From Sphingomonas piscis (GTDB lineage Bacteria; Pseudomonadota; Alphaproteobacteria; Sphingomonadales; Sphingomonadaceae): DNA of 64,000 nt. Below are positions 53,603 through 62,461 of the stretch, piece after piece. Below the pieces are notes generated by a model. The model was not told where the DNA came from, made no database searches, and saw nothing but the letters and a program-made list of their open reading frames with translations. The position numbers were made by a program, and so were the translations under genes. The stretch is from the NCBI RefSeq assembly GCF_011300455.1, contig NZ_CP049869.1:1825501-1889500 (forward strand), written 5' to 3'. How positions within the stretch are numbered: position 1 is the first letter of the stretch; each line of letters begins with the position of its first letter.

Positions 53603-53985
53603 AGATAATCCCTCGTCTGATGAGTCTTAGCTCTTCGGAGCCTCGCCTCGTTGGTCGCTCTATAACGAAAATTTAACGCGACAAAGAACGTTGAGATTCA
53701 GGTCATCGACGCTTTGCCCCAAATTGGCACAGGCGAGGGTATATAGACGTGCATCAACCGAACGGTTGAGGGGCGTGTAGCGGCAAGGGTCGCCTCTTAA
53801 GGCACTACGCGATGTGTAGGCCGCAACCTTCATGATGAAAGGCTCTAGGTTCGGGTGCGATGCAGACGACGGGCCGGCGAGCTGCGGCGCGGGAACAGTG
53901 CCGGCTACGCCTTGGGAGATTAATTTCCTTTAGTTGATGGGTAGTTAACTGCTATGATGCAATCTCACCGCCGGGACTCGCAAAC
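53603..53985. other. Divergent gap
   Basis: About 380 bp between divergent PEPxxWA-CTERM genes. It probably contains both promoters (AT-rich near 53650-53690 and 53920-53960). No gene seen. Confidence 0.4.
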
Positions 53986-54647
53986 ATGGCCGTAGCTGAA
54001 GCGTTGCCCTCTAAAGCTCTCGCGTCGTTACGCGTCGCAGCTAAGAGCCGTTCCGGAAAGATCGCCCTTGGTGTTGCGTTGGCACTTATTGCGGCTGCCG
54101 TGGCGATCCAAACACTAGCCCCGCCCGGTGGAATCCCGTTCCTGCGAGGTAAAGATGCCATCGCCAACCAGGGGGGGGCAAACCCAGCTCATTTCGCTCG
54201 ATCTTGGACTTGCTTGCTGGACGATCTCCGGGCGAAAGAACGCGAGCGGAGTTGATGAAGCACCGCCGTCAACAGCTCGCAAGGCGTCCGCGCGAGAGGG
54301 CGCTCGGGAAAGTGTTTAGACCGTCCAGTCCCGAGAATCCCTCGCTAGGGCCTAGTCTGGTTGTGCCGTACACTTCAGAAGTTTTTGTGTTCCCCCCGGC
54401 TCAGGACAGCAGTTTATTCAGTCCAGCGCTTGTTGAGCCAACGCCCTTCTTGCCGGGAACGGGATTGCCCGCGGTCCCCGGCTTCGTCATCACGCCCGCG
54501 CCACCTACCACAATTGTCGGACCTGCGAGTCCCGTTCCTGAACCGAACACGTGGACTAGCATTCTCGTGGGCTTTGGAACGGCTGGTTCTCTGCTACGTC
54601 GGCGCCGTCGGGTGGCACGGGGCTCAGAGAAGGGTACCTCTCGTTAG
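53986..54647 (+). CDS. PEPxxWA-CTERM protein of the RSPG/RALGK family, frameshifted at a G8 run
   Basis: The start at 53986 gives MAVAEALPSKALASLRVAAK and a membrane segment (IALGVALALIAAAVAIQTLA). At the eight-G run 54171-54178 the frame must shift by one base to continue as SFRSILDLLAGRSPGERTR, RPRERALGKVFRP, a Pro/Ser-rich linker and VPEPNTWTSILVGFGTAGSL with an RRRRR tail. The same layout (anchor, RSPGxR, RALGK, linker, sorting signal) occurs at 57242. The broken frame is either a consensus error, a pseudogene or a switchable tract. Confidence 0.65.
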
Positions 54648-55096
54648 TTGAATCTAACGCCAGGCGCCGACCAGCCACCTGTCTGACGCAAGTCTGAAGG
54701 TTCAACCGCTTTCACCTACACGTGTTCTGTTCAGACCCGCGAGAGTAGGCGTCAGTATATCAGTCGGCTCGTACACCTGTTCGTGGCCCAGTAGCCATAG
54801 ATGGTCGTTTTTCCGTCTCGCGAGAGCGGCGGTAAATTGCGAAAATGCCATCGTGAGCGCAGCGACGCATGCAACGGGCGCCTTTAAGCAGCAGGTAGCA
54901 GACCGCTAATGCTGTACTAATCAGATCACCTAACCCGTTTGAAATCGATTGTTGGTGGCCAGCGGCAAAGCTTGGTTGCTAGGATAATGATCACAGCTCG
55001 CCCCACGGAGACAAGTTTCATCTTTCCCTAGGCTCACTTGCTTAAGGGGCAAGCTCGCACGTAGCAGGCGTCAGTCGCCTGCTCAAAACTAGGGGT
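54648..55096. other. Gap of 449 bp before the epimerase
   Basis: No gene supported. A perfect hairpin AGCAGGCG-tcagt-CGCCTGCT (55063-55083) lies 13 bp before the epimerase ATG and could be a terminator of upstream transcription or a leader element. Confidence 0.4.
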
Positions 55097-56146
55097 ATGA
55101 TGGTAGTGGAGAAATTAGCCCGGGAGTTCGGGCCGGAGAAGATGCAGGCCAGCCGCTCTAAGTGGCTGGTAACGGGCGCGGCCGGCTTTATCGGATCCAA
55201 CTTAGTCGAGTCGCTCCTAAAGCTCGGCCAACAGGTGGTTGCGCTTGACAACTTCGCGACAGGTCACCGTGCTAATCTAAGGGGAGTGGAGGAAGCCGTC
55301 GGCGCGGATCTATGGGCTAACTTCAAGTTAGTTGAAGGCGACATTCGTGATCGCGAAACGTGCGATCATGCAGTCTCCGGGGTAGATTACGTGCTGCACC
55401 AGGCGGCGCTTGGGTCGGTGCCGCGATCGATCGAAGATCCGCTGACAGCAAACGAAGTCAACGTAACAGGATTCCTGAATGTCTTGGAGGCGGGGAGACG
55501 TGCTGCCGTTAAGCGGGTTGTATACGCCGCTTCAAGCGCCACCTACGGCGACGAAACCACTCTGCCCGCATCGGAAGAGCGGATCGGAAATCCTCTTTCT
55601 CCTTACGCGGCGACGAAGCTGATCAACGAAGTTTACGCGGGTGTTTATGCGAGAACCTACGACCTTAAGATCGTAGGCTTGCGTTACTTCAACGTATTTG
55701 GTCCTCGACAAGACCCTGCCGGTGCTTATGCCGCAGTCATTCCCAGATGGGTGGCAGCAATGATCAAGAACGAGGAGGTGGTCATCAACGGGGATGGCAG
55801 CACTACTCGGGATTTTTGCTACGTAGCCGACGTCGTACAAGCAAACCTCAGAGCCGCACTGGCCGATGATATTGCATGCGCGGAAGTGTACAACGTTGCG
55901 GTAGGTCAGAGTACCAGTCTTAATAAGCTGTACGAACTGATCAAAGGATCACTTCAAGATCACGACATTGCCTATGAAAAGGAGCCATCTTACGCTCCCT
56001 TTCAAATGGGTGATGTACGTCACTCTCGTGCTGACATCAGCAAAGCCAAGGATCGTCTCGGCTATTCACCACAATATGTGCTAAGTTCCGGGATAGCCGA
56101 AGCCTTGCCGTGGTACATCCGCTCGTTTGAGAAGCACCATGCTTAA
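55097..56146 (+). CDS. NAD-dependent UDP-sugar 4-epimerase (TviC/WbpP-like)
   Basis: Short-chain dehydrogenase-like enzyme of 349 residues. NAD-binding [16 protein letters not shown], the substrate loop [12 protein letters not shown], the catalytic SPYAATK (YxxxK) and [20 protein letters not shown] are typical of UDP-N-acetylglucosamine/glucuronate 4-epimerases of surface polysaccharide pathways. AGGGG precedes the ATG. It is probably the sugar-nucleotide supplier of the nearby surface genes. Exact substrate cannot be told. Confidence 0.88.
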   Translation: MMVVEKLAREFGPEKMQASRSKWLVTGAAGFIGSNLVESLLKLGQQVVALDNFATGHRANLRGVEEAVGADLWANFKLVEGDIRDRETCDHAVSGVDYVLHQAALGSVPRSIEDPLTANEVNVTGFLNVLEAGRRAAVKRVVYAASSATYGDETTLPASEERIGNPLSPYAATKLINEVYAGVYARTYDLKIVGLRYFNVFGPRQDPAGAYAAVIPRWVAAMIKNEEVVINGDGSTTRDFCYVADVVQANLRAALADDIACAEVYNVAVGQSTSLNKLYELIKGSLQDHDIAYEKEPSYAPFQMGDVRHSRADISKAKDRLGYSPQYVLSSGIAEALPWYIRSFEKHHA

Positions 56147-56273
56147 GGCTTTCAGGTCACGGATGCTCAAGCCGAAGTGAGTTTTGTCGCCCACGTCCGG
56201 AAGGTAGGGCCTCTTGGGCCAAGCATAGGTGCTCCTTGCCTGCGGGGCGTGATTCTAGGGTCTAAATGAAAGC

Positions 56274-57050
56274 ATGTCTGTCGCAAGCCACGAGCTTACC
56301 CTACATCGGCGTCCCTTAAGGTCGCCTCCACGGGGAGCTCCTGGAGAACGTATTTATGCCATCGGCGACATTCACGGCCGAGCTGACCTGCTAGCTGAGA
56401 TGTTGGAGGCTATCGAGCGGGACTGCCTAGCCCGACCCACGCAGGGGCGTAAGGTCCGCTTAGTTTTTCTAGGTGACTTTATCGACAGAGGTCCGTCGTC
56501 GAAACTGCTTATATTGGCACTAAGGGAGGCCTCACGATCAGAATTCGCGACAGTGCTACTTGGCAATCATGAGCAAGCAATGTTGAGCTGTGCGTCAGGG
56601 ATGGACGAGGCGCGCGATAGTTGGTTGATGTATGGTGGTGCGGCTACTTTGGCCAGCTTCGGGATCCGCGAGCCGGCCGAGTATGAGTCGACAGAGGAAT
56701 TTGCGGGAAGGCTCTCAGAAGGTTTGGGTGAGGGCATTTTGAATTGGCTACGAGACTTGCCTCTTTATTGGAGATCAGGTGACTTCTTCTTCTGTCACGC
56801 GGGGGTCAGACCCGGGCGTGCCTTACACCGGCAGCGTCCGCGCGACCTCCTCTGGATCCGAAGCGAGTTCCTCGAAAGCAGTCGCTATCACGGAGCGATA
56901 ATCGTCCACGGCCATTCAATCACGTCCACGATCGATGTGCAGCGCAACCGAATTGGTATAGACACCGGAGCTTACCGAACCGGACGGCTGACAGCCCTTG
57001 CGATAGAAGACGCTCAAACGTGGTACTTAGCGACGGAGCCGACAATCTAG
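56274..57050 (+). CDS. PPP-type metallophosphatase
   Basis: Protein of 258 residues. Metal-binding motifs are all present: YAIGDIHGRADLL, LVFLGDFIDRGPSSK, LLGNHEQAML, a later FFCHAGVRPG and IIVHGHSI. It belongs to the Ser/Thr phosphatase / ApaH group and may dephosphorylate proteins or dinucleotides. It lies between the epimerase and the PEPxxWA-CTERM gene on the same strand. Confidence 0.88.
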   Translation: MSVASHELTLHRRPLRSPPRGAPGERIYAIGDIHGRADLLAEMLEAIERDCLARPTQGRKVRLVFLGDFIDRGPSSKLLILALREASRSEFATVLLGNHEQAMLSCASGMDEARDSWLMYGGAATLASFGIREPAEYESTEEFAGRLSEGLGEGILNWLRDLPLYWRSGDFFFCHAGVRPGRALHRQRPRDLLWIRSEFLESSRYHGAIIVHGHSITSTIDVQRNRIGIDTGAYRTGRLTALAIEDAQTWYLATEPTI

Positions 57051-57241
57051 TTGCCGCATGCGGATATGAAGACCGATCGTCCCCGGCTGCCGTCTACCTT
57101 CTGCGGGCCGGGCGAACTCCAATATCGATTCTGCAAGCTGAAAGATTGAGGTGTCTCATCATGCGACCTTGCTGAGCGCATGTTTGTGGAACTTTAATTT
57201 TTGCTTAACCGTTTCGCAGGGAGTCAGACGGGAGCGTTCTG

Positions 57242-58045
57242 TTGGGAAAAAGCAAGCTGAGCAAAGCTCAAGTCGGAGCGGCCTCGATCGCTGCGCTTTC
57301 ACTGCTGACTGCCACGCCACTCCTCGTACGAGCCGTCAACAAGCAGGCGATTGAACTCGGGAATGGCACTGCGGCAACTGCTTTAGAGGTCTTATTGAAT
57401 GCACGATCTCCTGGCGCACGAGACAAAGGCGCACTCTTCATAAACAAGGTTGCCGCCAAGAGAAAATCAGAGTCTCCACCGGCACGGCCCTCGCAAAGGG
57501 CTTTGGGCAAAATACAGCCGAAAGAACGTGCATTGGGCAAGGTGACTCAGAATCCGCCGCAACTCTCCGACGAGTTTGTGAGCGCAATAATTCCCGTACT
57601 GCCGATATTAGATCTGCCGGGTTCATCTGACTCTGTGGGCCCGGTCGAGACATCAAGCCCGTCGGGCACCTTAAGTTTGCCCGCTCCATTGCTTATCGCG
57701 AGTGGAAGCGGCGGCGTAGGAGGTGGAGGAGGCATCGACGTAGGCGGGAGCGGCGGCGGAGGAGTCGGTGGAGGTATCGGCGTAGACGTTGGCGGAGGCA
57801 TTGGTGAAGGCATCGGCGGAGTCATCGGAGAAGGCGTCGGCGTCGTCGTGGGCGTCGACGTTGGGGTCGGAGGAGGCGTGGGTGGGGGCACGCCTGACCT
57901 TCCTAACCTTCCAGTAACTGGCGTTTCGCCTCCGCCGGTATCAGCGGTTCCTGAGCCAGCAACTTGGATGTTCATGCTGATTGGCTTTGGAGCCATAGGT
58001 GCAGGTTTGCGGGCGCGCAGGCGAACTTTCTGCGTTCAGCGGTAG
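57242..58045 (+). CDS. Glycine-rich PEPxxWA-CTERM protein of the RSPG/RALGK family
   Basis: Protein of 267 residues starting at TTG. An N-terminal hydrophobic segment (GAASIAALSLLTATPLLVRA) is followed by LNARSPGARDKGAL, the repeated SQRALGKIQPKERALGKV, a linker, a Gly/Val/Ile tract of about 60 residues (for example GGGIGEGIGGVIGEGVG), then VPEPATWMFMLIGFGAIGAG and an Arg tail. The tract looks like an extended beta or flexible rod. It is the intact relative of 53986-54647. The stop is 5 bp before the L,D-transpeptidase start. Confidence 0.85.
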   Translation: MGKSKLSKAQVGAASIAALSLLTATPLLVRAVNKQAIELGNGTAATALEVLLNARSPGARDKGALFINKVAAKRKSESPPARPSQRALGKIQPKERALGKVTQNPPQLSDEFVSAIIPVLPILDLPGSSDSVGPVETSSPSGTLSLPAPLLIASGSGGVGGGGGIDVGGSGGGGVGGGIGVDVGGGIGEGIGGVIGEGVGVVVGVDVGVGGGVGGGTPDLPNLPVTGVSPPPVSAVPEPATWMFMLIGFGAIGAGLRARRRTFCVQR

Positions 58046-58050
58046 CCTGG

Positions 58051-58740
58051 TTGAGACCTCGCTTACGCCCTTTCTTGCTGTCCGTTCTTTTGATCGCGGC
58101 AATGGCGTTCAGCATCCACGCATTGATGCAGGTTAATGCTGCGAAATCGGCACCTGCGCGCGTTGGAACTGCGCATGCTAAAGCACCTAGATTAGAAGCG
58201 AGAGTTTCTGGGCCCCGCATTTGGCTCACTCCTAGTCAAAAGAAGGAAGCTTTGGGTGCGGGCGGGTTCGTAGGTCCAGTCCAATCCTTACTCATCGTTG
58301 AGCGGCCAATGAGGTACGGTGACTTCATCTGGAATGATCAAGGCATCCCATCCGGGCCAACTTCGGTGCGGGTCGACTTGAGGACTCAATTGCTAAGTGT
58401 TTTCCGCGGGGGGCACGAGATTGGCACTTCAGTGATATTGTACGGCGCCGACACGAAGGAGACACCGCTTGGTCAATATCCAGTTCTTTGGAAAGGTAAG
58501 GACCATCGCTCCAGCCTATACGACGCGCCAATGCCGTACACACTTCGACTTACGGGAGACGGTGTTGCGATACATGGCAGCGACGTTCGTTGGGGCGCAG
58601 CCACGCATGGTTGTATCGGAGTGCCAACCGACTTCGCACGGCGACTATTCTCGGAGGTAAGCGTAGGCGAGCCAGTAGTTATCCTCCGCTCAGTCGCGAC
58701 CTCAGAGAGGCTCAAAGCTAACAAAATTTTCACTTTCTAG
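58051..58740 (+). CDS. Membrane-anchored L,D-transpeptidase
   Basis: Protein of 229 residues started at a TTG, 5 bp after the glycine-rich PEPxxWA-CTERM gene, so the two are co-transcribed. A basic start and one hydrophobic anchor (FLLSVLLIAAMAFSIHALM) precede the YkuD domain, whose active site is VAIHGSDVRWGAATHGCIGV (His and nucleophile Cys). It could cross-link peptidoglycan or attach a protein to it. The adjacency to a sorted surface protein is the notable feature. Confidence 0.85.
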   Translation: MRPRLRPFLLSVLLIAAMAFSIHALMQVNAAKSAPARVGTAHAKAPRLEARVSGPRIWLTPSQKKEALGAGGFVGPVQSLLIVERPMRYGDFIWNDQGIPSGPTSVRVDLRTQLLSVFRGGHEIGTSVILYGADTKETPLGQYPVLWKGKDHRSSLYDAPMPYTLRLTGDGVAIHGSDVRWGAATHGCIGVPTDFARRLFSEVSVGEPVVILRSVATSERLKANKIFTF

Positions 58741-58772
58741 CGGCAAATGTAGGCCTCGAACGAGGCCAAACC

Positions 58773-59294
58773 ATGCGCTTTTACCGCCGCAGCAACGTTG
58801 CTACGCTTGCACTTGGAATCTTAGCACCATTTCTCTTAGGGGCATCCGACTTCCGCGTTGATTTCAACGAGCGGATCCTTGCCGAACACAATCGTGAACG
58901 TAAGGAGATGTCGGTTGCACCACTGCAATGGGACGACGAGTTGGCCGCGGGGGCGCGGGAGTGGGCGCGGTACCTAAGTCGAACTGGTCGATTTGAGCAT
59001 TCGCCTGACAGCCCGGGCCAAGAACCCCTTGGCGAGAACATCTGGGGCGGGACGCCAGCACACTACTCGCCCGAGCAGATGGTCAGGCTGTGGATCGCCG
59101 AGAAGAAAAATTATCAACCTGGCGTTTTCCCGTCGAACAGCCGCTCAGGTCGCGTGGAAGATGTGAGTCACTACACGCAACTTATATGGCGGCGCACCAC
59201 TCGAGTGGGCTGTGCGTTGAGCGGCGAGGGCGAGGAAGAGATCTTGGTATGTCGCTATAGCTCGCCCGGCAATGTTATTGGACAGCCCGCCTAA
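58773..59294 (+). CDS. Secreted CAP-domain protein (SCP/PR-1 family), paralogue 2
   Basis: Protein of 173 residues, same length as its paralogue at 46495. Signal peptide to about residue 24, then NRERKEMSVAPLQWDDELAA, FEHSPDSPGQEPLGENIWGG and VSHYTQLIWRRTTRVGCALS with the conserved His/Glu set. It is the last gene of the co-directional run 55097-59294. A hairpin follows. Function of bacterial CAP proteins is unknown; binding of a lipid or glycan is possible. Confidence 0.9.
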   Translation: MRFYRRSNVATLALGILAPFLLGASDFRVDFNERILAEHNRERKEMSVAPLQWDDELAAGAREWARYLSRTGRFEHSPDSPGQEPLGENIWGGTPAHYSPEQMVRLWIAEKKNYQPGVFPSNSRSGRVEDVSHYTQLIWRRTTRVGCALSGEGEEEILVCRYSSPGNVIGQPA

Positions 59295-59306
59295 GCCTTC
59301 ACAAAA

Positions 59307-59332
59307 GTAGGCAGAACGTCAGCTTTGCCTAC
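59307..59332 (+). terminator. Hairpin after the CAP gene
   Basis: GTAGGCA (59307-59313) pairs with TGCCTAC (59326-59332) over a 12-base loop, 12 bp after the stop. It has no strong T-run, so it is a weaker call. Confidence 0.4.
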
Positions 59333-59427
59333 CCGGGCGTCCCATACTGGAGCGTTGAAGAAGCCCAGGGTGGGTCGCACGACCCTGACTGCTGGTGAAA
59401 GCGGCCTGCCATTTGCTTATAAGCCGA

Positions 59428-60381
59428 TCAGCATACTTTTTTAAAATAATCGATAGTAGAAGCAAGACCTTCGGCGAGGTTGATGTTGGGCTTCCAGCCT
59501 AGAAGCTCCGCCGCCCTTCGTATATCAGGTTGCCTTTGGCGAGGATCATCGACAGGCAAAGAGCGGAACACAAATTCTGATCTGCTTCCAGTTTGATCTC
59601 GCACCAACTCAGCCAACTGCAACATCGAGAATTCATTTGGATTGCCGATATTTATCGGACCGGTGATTTCGTCTGGGCTATTCATCAGCCGGATCAGACC
59701 ATCGATCAAATCGTCAACATAGCAGAAGCTGCGAGTCTGCTCGCCGTTTCCGTAGAGAGTGATAGGTTCGCCCCGGATCGCCTGCACAATGAAATTTGAG
59801 ACAACCCTTCCGTCCGCGGGATGCATGCGTGGACCATAGGTGTTAAAGATCCGAGCGATCTTTATCTTCAACCCATGTTGGCGGTGGTAATCAAAGAATA
59901 GTGTCTCCGCGCAGCGCTTGCCTTCATCATAGCAAGAGCGCGGACCAATCGGGTTGACACGCCCCCAGTAGCTCTCTTCCTGCGGATGAACATCGGGATC
60001 GCCATACACTTCACTAGTAGAAGCTTGCAGGATCTTAGCGCCCACGCGCTTTGCAAGACCCAGCATGTTGATTGCCCCGTGAACACTGGTCTTGGTAGTT
60101 TGAACCGGATCATGTTGGTAGTGGATGGGAGAGGCCGGGCACGCGAGATTGTAGATCTCGTCGACCTCTAGATACAGCGGGAAGGTCACGTCATGGCGAA
60201 GCAGCTCAAAAGATGGATTTGGCAGCAGATGCGCAACATTGCGGCGGCTACCCGTAAAGAAGTTGTCGGCACATATGACGTCATGACCGTCGGCGAGCAG
60301 GCGATCGCAGAGATGCGAGCCGAGGAATCCGGCTCCGCCCGTTACAAGGATGCGCCTCGTCTCGTTGTAAACACGCGTCAT
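59428..60381 (-). CDS. UDP-glucuronate decarboxylase (UXS family)
   Basis: SDR enzyme of 317 residues. [19 protein letters not shown] binds [22 protein letters not shown] and the catalytic [15 protein letters not shown] (YxxxK) with [20 protein letters not shown] are hallmark UXS segments. It makes UDP-xylose from UDP-glucuronate for surface glycans. Its ATG overlaps the stop of the GT4 gene upstream, so the two are one operon. Confidence 0.93.
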   Translation of the reverse strand: MTRVYNETRRILVTGGAGFLGSHLCDRLLADGHDVICADNFFTGSRRNVAHLLPNPSFELLRHDVTFPLYLEVDEIYNLACPASPIHYQHDPVQTTKTSVHGAINMLGLAKRVGAKILQASTSEVYGDPDVHPQEESYWGRVNPIGPRSCYDEGKRCAETLFFDYHRQHGLKIKIARIFNTYGPRMHPADGRVVSNFIVQAIRGEPITLYGNGEQTRSFCYVDDLIDGLIRLMNSPDEITGPINIGNPNEFSMLQLAELVRDQTGSRSEFVFRSLPVDDPRQRQPDIRRAAELLGWKPNINLAEGLASTIDYFKKVC

Positions 60382-61478
60382 TCATCAACCCCCATGTGCT
60401 TGCCCGTCACAACATTCAGGAACTCGCGGTATTGTTGCGCGATGGAAGTCCACGAAAATTGCAGCGCCCGACGTGTGATTACATCCTTTGATTTTGGATG
60501 CTCTATGGCCTCTATTAATTGACCAATCAACGCTGCTTCGTCACCATCCGGCGATAGCATTGCCGTTTCACCCGTGATCCAACGTGTTCGCTCTAAGTCC
60601 CAGGCGACCGTTGTCACTCCCGACGCCATGGCTTCTACGAATACGTTCCCGAAGCTTTCATCGCGAGAGAGATGCAGGAAAACATTCACGCTCCGGTAAA
60701 GCTCTGGCATGCGGTCGGCGGCTACAGTGAAGTTGTGATAGCGGCCGGGCATGATGGCCTCCGCCTTCGCTCTAAGCTGTTCTCTCAAAGGACCGTCGCC
60801 TGCAACTACGAGGTGTACGTCCGACATTGAACTGACCGCTCTGATACCGGTCTCGACCATTTTGCTCTCGATCAAGGCGCTGACCATGAGAACGATTGGG
60901 ACACCAGACGGCAAACAAAATTGCGCTCGGCTATCTGCTCCAGGGTGAAACTTGGTAAGATCAACGCCATTCGGAATGAGCGCAACTTCATAGCGACTTT
61001 GGTTGTGCCGATAGTAATCTGGATTGATGCAGATAAGTCCATCACAATCGAAGTAACGGAACTCTGACCGTTGTGAGCGCGCGGGCCAGTCTCCGTTCTG
61101 AGTCACAAATACATGCGCGGGACGCGTTCCTTTGAACTTACGCGCCCTTAGCGCCCAATTGAGGAACGGATACGAGCACGTCAGCGTCACGTCGTATTGT
61201 TGCGGCCGATAGATTTTCAGGAAGCCTGCCAAGAATGTCGCTTCTTCCCAAGCTGTCTCGCTGCGAAAAACTGGTAGGCTCGGAATTCGCTCGAACCGCT
61301 CACGTGGGATTAACGGTGCACGCAGATACCTATAGGGGATATCTGATCGGCAATCGCCCGAACCGATGAGCGTTACTTCGTGGCCCAGTCGCGCAAGCTC
61401 AGAAGCGACCGCCATAAACGCCACCTCTGCTCCGCGCGAAACCCTGTGCAATCCCGGGAGGGCAAACAGTATTCTCAA
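60378..61478 (-). CDS. Glycosyltransferase family 4 protein
   Basis: Cytosolic glycosyltransferase of about 366 residues. Typical GT4 signals: [20 protein letters not shown] near the start, [27 protein letters not shown] and the nucleotide-sugar-binding [21 protein letters not shown] start at a TTG (61478, product [11 protein letters not shown]) with GGAG upstream; the ORF to 61535 has an irregular N-terminus. It probably adds a xylose or related sugar made by the UXS enzyme. Confidence 0.9.
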   Translation of the reverse strand: MRILFALPGLHRVSRGAEVAFMAVASELARLGHEVTLIGSGDCRSDIPYRYLRAPLIPRERFERIPSLPVFRSETAWEEATFLAGFLKIYRPQQYDVTLTCSYPFLNWALRARKFKGTRPAHVFVTQNGDWPARSQRSEFRYFDCDGLICINPDYYRHNQSRYEVALIPNGVDLTKFHPGADSRAQFCLPSGVPIVLMVSALIESKMVETGIRAVSSMSDVHLVVAGDGPLREQLRAKAEAIMPGRYHNFTVAADRMPELYRSVNVFLHLSRDESFGNVFVEAMASGVTTVAWDLERTRWITGETAMLSPDGDEAALIGQLIEAIEHPKSKDVITRRALQFSWTSIAQQYREFLNVVTGKHMGVDE

Positions 61479-62461
61479 TTGAATTGCTCCGAATTGCCTG
61501 TCCACGAAGGGTTGATGTCGAATATGCCGGCCCAAGACCTAAGAGTCTTTAAAACAGGGGTATTGCAGGTCTGAATATTCGTGATCGGTTCTAACGAAGG
61601 TGAGCGTCTCCTACATCGGCAGAGCACACCTATGTCAAACGTCGTTGCAGATCCATCAAATCGGAGGCCTCGTAACAGCTCGTCTAGGAAGCTTCGGCAG
61701 GGGATGGGCTCTCCTCCTTGCAGCGTTTCCCCCCCCCCCAGCGATTTCGAGCCTCATCTTTTTTTCTATCATTTCAAGCGCGAGGTGAGGCGCCGACGAT
61801 TGGAGCAGCCGGTGCTATCTGCAGTCTGGTAGACTTGCTGCTCGGCAACTTCTCAACGAAGAAGTCGAGTTTGTTTCAGTCCGCATGCCACCTCGAGCAA
61901 TCGCTCATTCATCAGGAGCAAAACGCTCTTTTAACTCCTGCTGGTGCTTGGCGGACGGCTTGCCCGTCTATCCAGCTGACGATAGGGAAGCTTCTTTGGT
62001 AGCTTTCCTTCGGCTTATGTAGGCCGATGTTTTGTGCCACTGACAAGATGAGCGAGTGTTCGGAGTTAGACGGAATGTGCTCTTTGTTCTCGTCTACTTG
62101 CGACGAACAAATTCTTGCTCGTATGCCTCGGTCAAGCATTGTCGAACCTGCACGCTTCTAGACATTAATCTTGCACACGCTCACATTTCGAGCGGCGCAA
62201 GCGCGGTACTGGTTATCGTATTGCTTCTGATCTCCGGTTGAGCTTCGCAGCGCACGGTGCGCCGCTCTGTTCAAACAGCCAATTTGGGCAGATGATTTCC
62301 GGAGCCGCATAGCCTGACGGTGCCGATTTATTGGTGGGCTTCGACATGTGCGCTGCTCTTTGCTTACGTTATAAGGAAGGCGACAGGAACCTGACCGCGG
62401 CAAACAAAAACCGATTGGAACCTTTACGAGCCGCGGGGGCCACATGGCGTGTTTCGCTGAA
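61479..62461. other. Gap of about 980 bp without a supportable gene
   Basis: Several short ORFs exist but none has a domain or a ribosome site. It contains a C11 homopolymer (61729-61739). The sequence may be decayed coding DNA; nothing can be assigned. Confidence 0.4.

Noticed and set aside
57703..57891. CRISPR-like or tandem DNA repeat
   Set aside because: The units are irregular and in frame with the glycine-rich protein; there are no spacers.
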